Source: a virus. Taken from it: a stretch of 23,423 bases of DNA. The stretch is from positions 1-23,423 of IMG/VR virus record IMGVR_UViG_3300036853_000043. One strand, written 5' to 3'. Below the pieces are notes generated by a model, which did no database searches, was not told where the DNA came from, and saw only the letters and a list, made by a program, of their open reading frames with translations. Every line of letters begins with the position of its first letter. The first letter of the stretch is position 1. Both the position numbers and the translations under genes were made by a program. Shown piece after piece: positions 1-7,954 of the stretch.

Positions 1-11
1 GTGCCGCACAC

Positions 12-26
12 GTTTTCGCGGAAAAC
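12..26. repeat. Short perfect hairpin near left end
   Basis: GTTTTC and GAAAAC form a perfect 6-bp inverted repeat around a 3-base centre (GCG). It is followed at 33-56 by dense GC palindromes such as CCGCGG, GGGCCC and CCCGGG. It lies in the non-coding stretch before the first gene, next to where the packaging site of an HK97-type phage is expected (between the HNH nuclease and the terminase). It could be part of a cos or terminase-binding region, or an operator. The sequence alone does not decide. Confidence 0.35.
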
Positions 27-88
27 AGATTCTGCGCGCCGCGGGCCCGGGCGCACGGATCAACGACGGATCAGAGGGGGATCGAGGC

Positions 89-340
89 ATGGAGTGTGAC
101 AGGTCTGGTCAGAGTGTGATCCTGGTCGTCGGCCGTCCGCTCGAGCTTCCCTGGAACTTTGCCGGCGACGAGCTCGGGACGTGCGCCTACTGCGGCCGGT
201 TCGTGCGGTACCGGATCCGGCCCGTCCCGGGCGTCGTGGTCTGCCCGATCTGCGCGGGCTCGGCGCCGGGCGACGTCTGGATCCTCCCGCCCGAGCAGCT
301 CGGCGCCGCGCGCCAGGCGCTCCCCGCGGCCGCGCCATGA
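89..340 (+). CDS. Small zinc-ribbon protein
   Basis: This 83-aa protein has two CxxC pairs (C32/C35 in TCAYC and C52/C55 in VCPIC), the layout of a small zinc ribbon. Function is unknown; such proteins are common beside terminase genes and may bind DNA or assist packaging. The ATG is preceded by GAGGGGG at good spacing. The stop overlaps the next start as ATGA, so the two are probably translationally coupled. The same frame is open upstream to the window edge, but the ribosome site supports this start. Confidence 0.7.
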   Translation: MECDRSGQSVILVVGRPLELPWNFAGDELGTCAYCGRFVRYRIRPVPGVVVCPICAGSAPGDVWILPPEQLGAARQALPAAAP

Positions 341-528
341 TCCGCGCCCTGCGTCGCCTGTTCGTGAAACTCTTCGGCGATCCGCCCGATCCGGCCTGGC
401 ATCCTCAAACGCCGGTCCCGCGGTTCACGGGGTACGATCCGGACCTGGCGCGCCAGGGCGTGGAGCGGGCGCACGATCGGGCGACACGTATCCGGCGCGC
501 GAACGACGGCCCCGGGCGGGGCCTGTAG
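337..528 (+). CDS. Small basic hypothetical protein
   Basis: A 63-aa protein rich in arginine, beginning with an amphipathic basic stretch (MIRALRRLFVKLFG) and followed by a proline-rich middle. I do not recognise a family. It is supported mainly by its tight fit: ATGA overlap with the upstream zinc-ribbon gene and a stop one base before the small-terminase ATG. It belongs to the packaging operon by position. A membrane- or DNA-contacting role would be a guess. Confidence 0.6.
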   Translation: MIRALRRLFVKLFGDPPDPAWHPQTPVPRFTGYDPDLARQGVERAHDRATRIRRANDGPGRGL

Positions 529-529
529 C

Positions 530-1021
530 ATGGGCAATTGGAACTCGGGCCGCCGACCGGCGCCGTCCGCGCTGAAGGTGCTGCGGGGCAACCCCGGCAA
601 GCGGCCGCTCAACGTCGCCGAGCCCACGATCCCGGCGGCCGATCCGTCGTTCGACACGCCCCCGCTCGAGCTCGCCGACGACCCGGCCGCGGCCGCCGAG
701 TGGACGCGCGTCGCGCCGCTGCTCCGCCGGGTTGGGCTCGTGAGCGCGACCGAGCGCGCCGCGCTGACCGCGCTCTGTCAACAGTGGTCGCGGTACCTCG
801 CCGCGCACGCCCAGGTGATGGCGCTCGGGATGTGTATCGAGACGACGAAGAGCGTTCCGATCCCGAATCCGTATCTGCTCGTCGCCGATCGCGCGCTCCA
901 ACACTGTCAACGGCTCTGGTCGGAGCTCGGGCTGACGCCGTCGGGCCGCGCCCGCGCCTCGAAGCTCCCGACGCCGCCAGGCGAGGCGGCGCCCTCGAAA
1001 TGGGCGGGGCTGCTCACATGA
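530..1021 (+). CDS. terS: Terminase small subunit, P27 family
   Basis: This 163-aa protein recognises the packaging site and loads the large subunit onto phage DNA. The N-terminal RGNPGKRPLN motif (about residues 19-28) is a hallmark of the P27-type small terminase. It is followed by the helical part with WTRVAPLLRRVGLVSATERA and a C-terminal segment ending SKWAGLLT. The length is normal for the family. It starts one base after the preceding stop, and its own stop overlaps the next ATG (ATGA). Two small genes separate it from the large subunit, whereas in many phages the two are adjacent. Confidence 0.93.
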   Translation: MGNWNSGRRPAPSALKVLRGNPGKRPLNVAEPTIPAADPSFDTPPLELADDPAAAAEWTRVAPLLRRVGLVSATERAALTALCQQWSRYLAAHAQVMALGMCIETTKSVPIPNPYLLVADRALQHCQRLWSELGLTPSGRARASKLPTPPGEAAPSKWAGLLT

Positions 1022-1293
1022 CGCAGCCCGTACTCTTCGAGCTCGGGAGCGCCTGTCCGGAGACGTCACGCGCCCGCCCATCGAAAGCGATCGTGCGCAT
1101 GCACCTCAAGCACGGGCCAGGGCCCGCCGGGCGTACGTGTCGGAGGTGTGATCACCTGATTCGCGACCCGTGGCACCGGCGAACGTACTTCAAGTGTCGG
1201 CTGTTTGGCGTCACGTCGGGCCCGGCGACGGATTGGCGGCTGAGCTGGCCCGCGTGCGGGAAGTTCGAAGAGCGCGCCACGGTTACGAGATGA
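1018..1293 (+). CDS. Cysteine-rich putative zinc-binding protein
   Basis: A 91-aa protein with a CRRC pair, a later single cysteine in FKCRLFG and a last one in WPACGKFE. This resembles the CxxC-n-C-n-C pattern of small phage proteins found among packaging or replication genes. Function is unknown; zinc binding is inferred from the cysteines. It overlaps terS by ATGA and the following gene by ATGA, so it is embedded in one translational unit between the two terminase subunits. Confidence 0.7.
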   Translation: MTQPVLFELGSACPETSRARPSKAIVRMHLKHGPGPAGRTCRRCDHLIRDPWHRRTYFKCRLFGVTSGPATDWRLSWPACGKFEERATVTR

Positions 1294-1502
1294 AGAACCC
1301 GAACGGCCCCGATCACGGCGCCGCGGCGGATCGCGACGACCACGACGCGCGGGTCGGGCGAGCGGCCGTCCAGGCGGTCGCGACGCGGATCCGGCGCGCC
1401 CTCGACGCACACGAACCGATCGGCGGCGAGTATGACGACGGCTGGAACGACGCGGCCGATCTGGTCCTGACGCTGCTCCCGCGGCCGGGCGCGGCGACAT
1501 GA
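1290..1502 (+). CDS. Small hypothetical protein
   Basis: This 70-aa acidic/helical protein has no family that I recognise. It overlaps both neighbours by ATGA. Its N-terminus, MKNPNGPD, nearly repeats that of the next gene (MTNPNGPD of TerL), and the DNA repeat behind this is exact over 20 bases (1295-1314 and 1504-1523). The gene therefore looks like an insertion or partial duplication between terS and terL. The C-terminal part (IGGEYDDGWNDAADLVLTLL) is probably helical. Confidence 0.6.
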   Translation: MKNPNGPDHGAAADRDDHDARVGRAAVQAVATRIRRALDAHEPIGGEYDDGWNDAADLVLTLLPRPGAAT

Positions 1503-1523
1503 CGAACCCGAACGGCCCCGATC
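1295..1523 (+). repeat. 20-bp direct repeat pair flanking a small gene
   Basis: The same 20 bases (GAACCCGAACGGCCCCGATC) occur at 1295-1314 and 1504-1523, just inside the start codons of two consecutive genes and in the same reading frame. Recombination between the copies would remove the 70-aa gene and leave the large terminase with an intact start. This suggests how the gene was gained or duplicated. Confidence 0.85.
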
Positions 1524-3040
1524 GCAAGGTTCAGATCATCAACCAGCTGACGCACACGAAAGGCCCGTTCGCGGGGCAACCGTTCAACCTCCGGCCCTGG
1601 CAAGAGAAGAAGATCATCCGGCCGCTCTTCAAGATCGACCGCCGCACGGGCAAACGGCAGTACCGGATGTGCCTATTGATGACGCCGCGCAAGAACGGGA
1701 AAACCGAACTCGTCGCCGCGCTCGCGATCGACGGGCTGCTCTTCGACGGGGAAATCGGCGCGGAAGTGTACAGCGCGGCCGCGGACAAGGACCAGGCGGC
1801 GCTCGCGTTCAACGTCGCCGCGCAGATGATCCGGAACGACCCGGAGCTGCTCGCCCGCTGCGACATTCTCGACTCGCAGAAACGGATCGTCGATCACAAG
1901 ACGGGCTCGTTCTACCGCGCGATTTCGGCGGAGGCGTACTCGAAACACGGATTCAACGCGTCGCGCGTGCTCTACGACGAGCTCCACGCGGCCCAGTCGC
2001 GCGAGCTCTGGGACGTGCTCACGTCGTCGACGGGCGCCCGCGCGCAACCGCTCATGATCGCGATCTCCACGGCCGGGTACGATCGGCATTCGATTTTGTT
2101 CGAGATGTATCAGCACGCGAAGCGGGTCGCCAAGACGCCGGCGCTCGATCCGTCGTTCCTCCCGATCATCTTCGAAGCGCCCGACGACGCCGACTGGACC
2201 GACGAGCAGGTCTGGAAGCGCGCGAATCCGGCGCTCGGGGATTTCCGCTCGCTCGAGGAGATGCGCGCCGCATGCGCCAGGGCGAAGGAGATTCCCGCCC
2301 AGGAGCAAGCGTTCCGCCGGCTGTACCTCAACCAGTGGACCGAGCAAGCCTCGCGGTGGATTGGGCTCGACGCCTGGGACCGCTGCCAGGTCCCGATCGA
2401 CCGCGCCGCGCTCCGCGGCCGAAAGTGTTACGTCGGGCTTGACTTGTCGACGACGACCGACCTGACGGCCGCGGTGGCCGTATTTCCCGACGGCGAGTAC
2501 TTCGACGTCCTGGCGGCGTTCTTCGCGCCGGCGGAGCGGATCGTCCAGCGGACGACGCGGGATCGCGTCCCGTACGTGGACTGGGCGCGCGAGGAGCTGC
2601 TGACGGCGACGCCTGGCGCGGTCGTCGACTACGAGTACCTCCGCCGGCTGCTCCTCGACTGGGATCAGGAATTCGACGTCCAGGTCGTCGCGTACGACCC
2701 CTGGAACGCGACCGACATCATCAGTCGCCTCGAAAAGACGGACGGGTTCACGTGCGCGAAAGTCCGCCAGGGGTTCGCGACGCTGTCGGCGCCGTCGAAA
2801 CTTCTCGAGAAGGCGATTCTCGGCCAGCAGCTCCGCCACGACGGACACCCGATTCTCCGCTGGAACATCGGCAATATGTCGGTAGAATCGGACGCGGCGG
2901 GCAACATCAAACCGTCGAAGGATCTCTCGACGGAACGGATCGACGGCGGGTACGCGCTGATCATGGCGATCGATGCGATGGCCCGCCACGGGCACGACGC
3001 CGCGCCCGGCTACCAGATGATCATTCTCGGGGGACCGTAA
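1499..3040 (+). CDS. terL: Terminase large subunit, HK97 type
   Basis: A 513-aa packaging motor that pumps DNA into the prohead and cuts it. The ATPase half carries a Walker A motif TPRKNGKT (about residues 62-69) and Walker B VLYDE (157-161) followed by H163. The RNase H-like nuclease half shows the acidic residues D315 (GLDLS), D400 (VAYD) and D482 (IDGGYA). Length is normal for the Terminase_1/HK97 TerL family, so it looks intact. It overlaps the previous gene by ATGA and the next by TAATG. Together with the HNH nuclease at the other window end it suggests cos-type packaging, which is an inference. Confidence 0.96.
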   Translation: MTNPNGPDRKVQIINQLTHTKGPFAGQPFNLRPWQEKKIIRPLFKIDRRTGKRQYRMCLLMTPRKNGKTELVAALAIDGLLFDGEIGAEVYSAAADKDQAALAFNVAAQMIRNDPELLARCDILDSQKRIVDHKTGSFYRAISAEAYSKHGFNASRVLYDELHAAQSRELWDVLTSSTGARAQPLMIAISTAGYDRHSILFEMYQHAKRVAKTPALDPSFLPIIFEAPDDADWTDEQVWKRANPALGDFRSLEEMRAACARAKEIPAQEQAFRRLYLNQWTEQASRWIGLDAWDRCQVPIDRAALRGRKCYVGLDLSTTTDLTAAVAVFPDGEYFDVLAAFFAPAERIVQRTTRDRVPYVDWAREELLTATPGAVVDYEYLRRLLLDWDQEFDVQVVAYDPWNATDIISRLEKTDGFTCAKVRQGFATLSAPSKLLEKAILGQQLRHDGHPILRWNIGNMSVESDAAGNIKPSKDLSTERIDGGYALIMAIDAMARHGHDAAPGYQMIILGGP

Positions 3041-3231
3041 TGTCGAACCGCCTCGGGCGCCCGCCCCTCGATCCGACCGACCGATCCGTCGTCGTCACGC
3101 TCACGCTCACGAGTCGGACGCGCGATCGCATTGCGCGCCGCGCGGCGCTCGAGCGCGTCTCCGTGCCCGAAATCATCCGGCGCGACCTAGCGAACTCGGC
3201 GACTAAAAACTCAGAAATATCGCGCGGGTAG
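3040..3231 (+). CDS. Small ribbon-helix-helix-like protein
   Basis: A 63-aa basic protein with the pattern of a ribbon-helix-helix DNA-binding fold: a beta-like stretch (SVVVTLTLTSRT) followed by two helices (RDRIARRAALERVSVPEIIRRDL). It starts on the terL stop (TAATG) and ends 10 bases before the protease-capsid gene. It could regulate late genes or take part in packaging. The fold is inferred from sequence pattern and the role is unknown. Confidence 0.6.
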   Translation: MSNRLGRPPLDPTDRSVVVTLTLTSRTRDRIARRAALERVSVPEIIRRDLANSATKNSEISRG

Positions 3232-3241
3232 AATCCCGGGC

Positions 3242-5158
3242 GTGTTGCGCGCGTACGCCGTCCTCGATTACAAGCGGGCCGACGCCGCGACGCGCCGCAT
3301 TGCCGGGACGGCCACGACGCCCGCGCTCGACCGCACGGGCGATTCCATCGATCCGTTTGGCGCCACGTTCACCAATCCCCTTCCGCTGCTCTGGCACCAC
3401 AACCCGGAACGCTCGATCGGGACCGTGACGCTCCAGGCGCCGACGCGGGACGGGATCCGGTTTGACGCCATACTCGCGACGGTCGACGAACCCGGGCCGC
3501 TCCGCGACCGGGTCGACGAGGCGTGGCAGTCGATCAAGGCCGGTCTGATTATGGGCGTCTCGATCGGGTACCGCGCGCTCGAGGGCGGCGTCCAGATGCT
3601 CAAGGGCGGCGGCCGCCGATTTACCCAGATCGAAATCTGTGAACTCTCGCTCGTGACCGTGCCCGCGAATATGCACGCGACGATCGATGTGATCAAGTCG
3701 CTCGACGCCGCGTACCTGGCCGCGCCTGGCCGTGCTCCCTCCGACACGTCGGAACGTCCCCCGGTTCGCGCGCACAAGGGCGCGCCCCCTATGACTGCAA
3801 ACGAGAAGATCCAGAATTTCGAAAATACTCGCGCCGCGAAGGTCGCCCGCATGGCGACGATCATGGACGCGGCGGTCGACTCGACGCTGGCCGAGAACCA
3901 ACGCGAGGAGTACGACGAGCTGACGCTCGACGTGAAGGGGATCGACGACCACCTGGTGCGCGCCCGCGAGCTCGAGAAGCTCCAGGCGGCCGGCGCGACG
4001 CGCGTCGTCCCGGCGCCCGGGATCGTCCGCCCGAACTCGGTCATCTCGATCAAGTCGAACGTGCCCCCGGGGACCGCGTTCGTTCGCGCCGCGTGTGCGA
4101 AGCTCGTCTGTAACGGCAATGTGCACGAGGCGGCCGAGTACGCCAAGCGGTGGGACAGCTCGACGCCGGAAGTCGCGCTGTACCTGAAGGCCGCGATCGC
4201 GCCAGGCACGACGACCGACGCGACCTGGGCCGGCCCGCTCGTGAATGCGGCGATTGCGGCCGAATTCATCGAACTACTGCGGCCCGCGACGATTATCGGC
4301 CAGTTTCCGCCGACCGGCTCCGGAGCACTCCGGACGATTCCGTTCAACACGAAAGTCCCTGCACAGACCGCGGGGGGAACGTATGGATGGGTCGGCGAAT
4401 CGAAACCGAAGCCCGTCACGAAACTCGCGTTCGCGGCGACGACGCTGCCGATCGCGAAGGCCGCCGGCATCATCGTCCTGACCGAAGAGCTCGTGCGGCT
4501 GTCGAATCCGTCGGCGGAGGATCTGGTCCGGCGCGACATGATCGCCGGGATCGCGCAGTTCCTCGATGCACAGTTCATCGATCCGGCCGTCGCGGCCGTC
4601 GCCGGGGTCAACCCCGCGTCGATCACGAACGGCGCGCCGACCGCCGCCGGGAGCGCGAACCCGCTCGCCGACGTGATCTCGCTGATCAATCACTTCGCGA
4701 CGAACAACATCGCCGTCGACGGGGTGACGTTCATTCTCTCGGCGGCGAACGCGCTCGGGTTGTCGTTCCGCACGAACCCCGACGGCTCGCCGATGTTCCC
4801 GGGCATCACGATCAACGGCGGGAACTACAAGGGGTTGCGATTCATTGCCAGCCAGGCCGCCGGGACGAACGTGATCGCGCTGCAGCCGTCGCTCGTGCTC
4901 TACGCCGACGACGGCGGGGTGACGATCGACGCGTCGCGCGAGGCGTCGCTGCAGATGGACAGCGCGCCGATGTCGCCCTCCGATGCGACGACGGTGTACG
5001 TGTCGCTCTGGCAGACGAACTGCGTCGGGCTGCGGGCCGAGCGGTTCGTGAACTGGCTGCGGGCGAACGCCAACGCCGTGAAGTACCTGACGGCGGTCGC
5101 CTGGCCCGCGCCGAGCGGCGCCGCCGCGGACGCGCCCGGGGCGTTGTTCGCGAAGTAG
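3242..5158 (+). CDS. Fused prohead protease-major capsid protein, HK97 family
   Basis: One 638-aa frame holds two proteins that are usually separate. Residues about 1-155 match the HK97-family prohead protease, with LLWHHN (candidate catalytic H52/H53) and MGVSIGYR (candidate S107), then the typical ICELSLVTVPAN segment. A linker leads to M184, where a charged coiled-coil scaffold (delta) region begins, followed by the HK97-fold capsid protein (about 260-638). The frame starts with GTG and has no clear ribosome site. An internal ATG at 3791 has AAGGG upstream at a workable distance, so a separate capsid precursor could also be made. Fused protease-capsid genes are known in some phages. The protease would act in the assembling prohead and release the mature capsid subunit. 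Confidence 0.93.
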   Translation: MLRAYAVLDYKRADAATRRIAGTATTPALDRTGDSIDPFGATFTNPLPLLWHHNPERSIGTVTLQAPTRDGIRFDAILATVDEPGPLRDRVDEAWQSIKAGLIMGVSIGYRALEGGVQMLKGGGRRFTQIEICELSLVTVPANMHATIDVIKSLDAAYLAAPGRAPSDTSERPPVRAHKGAPPMTANEKIQNFENTRAAKVARMATIMDAAVDSTLAENQREEYDELTLDVKGIDDHLVRARELEKLQAAGATRVVPAPGIVRPNSVISIKSNVPPGTAFVRAACAKLVCNGNVHEAAEYAKRWDSSTPEVALYLKAAIAPGTTTDATWAGPLVNAAIAAEFIELLRPATIIGQFPPTGSGALRTIPFNTKVPAQTAGGTYGWVGESKPKPVTKLAFAATTLPIAKAAGIIVLTEELVRLSNPSAEDLVRRDMIAGIAQFLDAQFIDPAVAAVAGVNPASITNGAPTAAGSANPLADVISLINHFATNNIAVDGVTFILSAANALGLSFRTNPDGSPMFPGITINGGNYKGLRFIASQAAGTNVIALQPSLVLYADDGGVTIDASREASLQMDSAPMSPSDATTVYVSLWQTNCVGLRAERFVNWLRANANAVKYLTAVAWPAPSGAAADAPGALFAK

Positions 5159-5174
5159 TTCCCTCGAGCGGCGG

Positions 5175-5213
5175 GGCGGCGGGCGGGTTTCCCCTCGCCC
5201 CCGTCTCGCCGCC
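5175..5213 (+). terminator. GC-rich imperfect hairpin between capsid and portal genes
   Basis: The 69-base gap between capsid and portal genes holds a strong imperfect stem: GGCGGCG (5175-5181) with CGCCGCC (5207-5213), then CGGG (5184-5187) with CCCG (5200-5203). There is no run of T after it, so it is not a classical intrinsic terminator. It could stabilise or attenuate the mRNA so that capsid protein is made in excess of portal. Confidence 0.35.
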
Positions 5214-5227
5214 TCGGTCGGGCCCCC

Positions 5228-6643
5228 ATGCAGCTCGCCATTCTCGGGTACGAACTGATCGCGCGGAAAGCGGCCGCGGGCCTCCGCCCGCTCGATACCG
5301 CGTCGGGCCGCGGCGGCTGGTATCCGATCGTGCGGGAGTCGTTTACCGGCGCCTGGCAGAACAACGTCACCGTCGGCGGCGAAACGGCGCTCAGTCACTT
5401 CGCCGTGTTCGCGTGCGTCACGCTGATCGCGGGCGATATCGCGAAGATGGCCCTCCGCCTGGTCGAACGCGACGACGAGGGGATCTGGCACGAAACGACC
5501 AACCCCGCGTACTCACCGGTCCTGCGCAAACCGAACCGGTACCAGACGATCGTGAAGTTCGTCGAGCAGTGGATCACGTCGAAGCTCGTGCACGGGAACA
5601 CGTACGTCCTGAAAGAGCGGGACCAGCGGGGCGTCGTGAAGGCGCTCTACGTGCTCGATCCGACGAAGGTCTGCCCGATGGTCGCGTCCGACGGCGCTGT
5701 GTATTACGAGCTCCGCCGGAACGACCTGACGGGGCTCGGGCCCGAGCTGGTGGCCGACCAGGTCGTCGTCCCCGCGTCCGAAATCATTCACGACCTGATG
5801 GTCGCACTTTTTCACCCGTTGATCGGCGTCTCGCCGCTCTACGCGTGCGGCCTGTCCGCGCTCCAGGGGATCACGATCCAGCAGACGAGTCAGAAGTTCT
5901 TCGCCGGCGGGTCGAATCCCGGCGGCGTCCTGACCGCGCCTGGCGCGATCGCCGACGAGACGGCAAAGCGGCTCAAGGACTATTGGGATCAGAACTTCTC
6001 AGGCGATAACGTCGGGAAAGTCGCCGTGCTCGGCGACGGCCTGAAGTACGAACCGATGACGGTCAACGCGGCCGACGCGCAGCTGATCGAGCAGCTGAAA
6101 ATGAGCGCGGAAACCGTCTGCTCCTGCTTCCACGTGCCGCCGTTCATGATCGGGGTCGGCCCGCCGCCGCCCTTCGCCAACGTCGAACCGATGCAGCAGC
6201 AGTACTACAGCCAGGCGATCCAGAGCCTGGTCGTCTCGCTCGAAACCTCGCTCGATGAAGGGCTCGCGATCGCGGGGACCCCGTTCGGGACCGAATTCGA
6301 CATCGACGATCTGATCTACATGGACACGGCGACGAAAACGAAGGCGGCGGCCGACGCGATCGGCGCCGGCGCCGTGTCGCCGAACGAAGCGCGGAAAAAG
6401 TACTTCGGGCTCGGGTCGGTCAAGGGCGGCGACACGCCGTACATGCAGCAGCAGAACTACTCGCTGGCCGCGCTCGACGAACGGGATCGGAATGCGCCCT
6501 TCGCGCCCGCGCCCGCCCCGCCGGCCGCCCTGCCCGCGCCGGCGGCGCCCGCGCCGGTCGACGAGGTGAAGGGCGCCCGGTGGGGCGCCGTCGCCCTGGC
6601 GCTCTTGCAAAAGGATTTGGGGGGCCTGACCGATGGACTCTGA
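5228..6643 (+). CDS. Portal protein, HK97 family
   Basis: A 471-aa protein forming the dodecameric ring at the head vertex through which DNA enters and leaves. Recognisable stretches include ALSHFAVFACVTLIAGDIAK, KLVHGNTYVLKERD, the HDLMVALFHPLIGVSPLYA segment and FHVPPFMIGVG, all typical of HK97-type portals. The C-terminus is Ala/Pro-rich and probably disordered. The gene lies downstream of the protease-capsid gene, whereas the usual order is terminase-portal-protease-capsid. It overlaps the next gene by 11 bases. No clear ribosome site precedes the ATG; the upstream hairpin may influence initiation. Confidence 0.95.
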   Translation: MQLAILGYELIARKAAAGLRPLDTASGRGGWYPIVRESFTGAWQNNVTVGGETALSHFAVFACVTLIAGDIAKMALRLVERDDEGIWHETTNPAYSPVLRKPNRYQTIVKFVEQWITSKLVHGNTYVLKERDQRGVVKALYVLDPTKVCPMVASDGAVYYELRRNDLTGLGPELVADQVVVPASEIIHDLMVALFHPLIGVSPLYACGLSALQGITIQQTSQKFFAGGSNPGGVLTAPGAIADETAKRLKDYWDQNFSGDNVGKVAVLGDGLKYEPMTVNAADAQLIEQLKMSAETVCSCFHVPPFMIGVGPPPPFANVEPMQQQYYSQAIQSLVVSLETSLDEGLAIAGTPFGTEFDIDDLIYMDTATKTKAAADAIGAGAVSPNEARKKYFGLGSVKGGDTPYMQQQNYSLAALDERDRNAPFAPAPAPPAALPAPAAPAPVDEVKGARWGAVALALLQKDLGGLTDGL

Positions 6644-7259
6644 GACGCCCCGCCCCCGGATGTCCGCGAAGTGGCACCGCTGCTGGACGAAGGTCCAGGC
6701 GGAAGGCTACGACGCGCACCAGGCCGCCGCCATTTGCACCGCCGCGCTCGAGGAGGAGTCGTACGCCGCGGCCGCCGAGCTGGACGACCCGGCCGTCCTG
6801 GTCGACGCCATGGTGTCGGCCGTCAGACAGGCCCTCGCGCCCGTCGTGGGCCGGGTGAAGGCGCTCGAGGCGGCCCAGGCGGGACTCGGCGAGCTCCAGG
6901 CGACGGTCGCGACGCTGGCGGGTGCTCCGCCCGTCCCTGGGCCGCCGGGCCCGCCTGGGCCGCCTGGGCCGGCCGGCCTGCCCGGGGCCGCCGGGCCGGG
7001 CCTCGAGACGCTCAGCTACGACGGGGAACGGACGGTGACATTCGGCTGGACCCGGGACGGCGCCGCCGAAGAGAAGGCGTTCGTCGTGCCTCAAATGCTG
7101 TACCGGGGCGTGCACGTCCCGGGGCGCCTCTATGAGCGGGGCGACTGCGTCACGGCCGACGGCTCCGTCTTTCATTGCAACGTGGACACGACGACCACGC
7201 CCGGCGGCGCGACGGGCGCCTGGACGCTGGCCGTCAAACGCGGGAAGAACGCGCGATGA
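6633..7259 (+). CDS. Collagen-like protein with C-terminal binding-type domain, possible head fibre
   Basis: This 208-aa protein has three parts. An N-terminal helical region (1-95) begins with SAKWHRCWTKVQAEGY, a segment seen in small phage head proteins. Next comes a collagen-like run of seven GXY triplets (103-123; GPP repeats, then GPA, GLP, GAA). The C-terminal beta-rich domain (about 157-205; YRGVHVPG, YERGDCV, GSVFHC, GAWTLAVKRG) resembles small carbohydrate-binding modules of the CBM5/12 kind. Collagen runs usually form trimers, so a trimeric fibre on the head or neck is a reasonable guess. It sits between portal and connector genes, with ATGA overlap downstream. Confidence 0.75.
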   Translation: MDSETPRPRMSAKWHRCWTKVQAEGYDAHQAAAICTAALEEESYAAAAELDDPAVLVDAMVSAVRQALAPVVGRVKALEAAQAGLGELQATVATLAGAPPVPGPPGPPGPPGPAGLPGAAGPGLETLSYDGERTVTFGWTRDGAAEEKAFVVPQMLYRGVHVPGRLYERGDCVTADGSVFHCNVDTTTTPGGATGAWTLAVKRGKNAR

Positions 7260-7930
7260 GATCCTGGGCGTTTCTCTTCGCCGCGCCGCCCGATCCGCTC
7301 ACCCTCGGGGACGGGGAGCTCCGCTTCGACGCGGGGCCGCCGTACGTGGGGTTCGTGACGCGCCTGTACGTCGACAACCTGGACCGCGACGGGCAGTACA
7401 TCCGCCCGATGGTCGTCGACGCCGCGACCCCTGGGACGGTCCTCTACCTCGAGGGGGCGGGCGGGACGTTCGCGCACCTGCAGCTGTTGCGCGTGCCGAT
7501 CCCGCAAGTCGGGTACCTCGAGCTCCCCGTCGTCGTGCTCGAGGCGAGCGCGACGGGGATCCCGGCGGGCCCGGTGACGGCCGCGTTTCTCACGCCCGGC
7601 CCGCTCGACGCCGGCGACGATCCGCTCCTCGTGACGCTCGCGACCGCGAAAGATCACCTCCGGATCACCGACACGCTCCACGACACGGACGTGTCCCAGA
7701 AGCTCAAGAGCGCGAGCGCCACGATCCGCGACTACGTGAAGGATCAGAACGACCCGACCTGGGACGACGTCACGGCGCCGCCCTGGATCCAGGCGGCCGT
7801 GCTCCTGCTCCTGGCGCACCTGTACGAACATCGCGGCGATGAATTCGGCGCCGCCGGCGACAACGACGTGCGGGTCTGGGACGCGATCGCGAATCTGCTC
7901 CGACGGTCGCGCGATCCGGCGCTCGCCTGA
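7256..7930 (+). CDS. Head-tail connector (gp6-like) with extra N-terminal domain
   Basis: This 224-aa protein has a C-terminal half (about 125-224) resembling the gp6-type head-tail connector family: LATAKDHLRI, a helical region with IRDYV, and PPWIQAAVLLLLAHLYEHRGDE. These proteins form the ring beneath the portal. The N-terminal ~115 residues are beta-rich (LTLGDGELRFDAGPPYVGFV and following) and are not part of the usual connector, which is about 100 aa. It overlaps the fibre-like gene by ATGA. The extra domain may contact that protein, but this is inference. Confidence 0.8.
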   Translation: MRSWAFLFAAPPDPLTLGDGELRFDAGPPYVGFVTRLYVDNLDRDGQYIRPMVVDAATPGTVLYLEGAGGTFAHLQLLRVPIPQVGYLELPVVVLEASATGIPAGPVTAAFLTPGPLDAGDDPLLVTLATAKDHLRITDTLHDTDVSQKLKSASATIRDYVKDQNDPTWDDVTAPPWIQAAVLLLLAHLYEHRGDEFGAAGDNDVRVWDAIANLLRRSRDPALA

Positions 7931-7954
7931 GTTGTTGGGATTAGTGGGAGTGTG

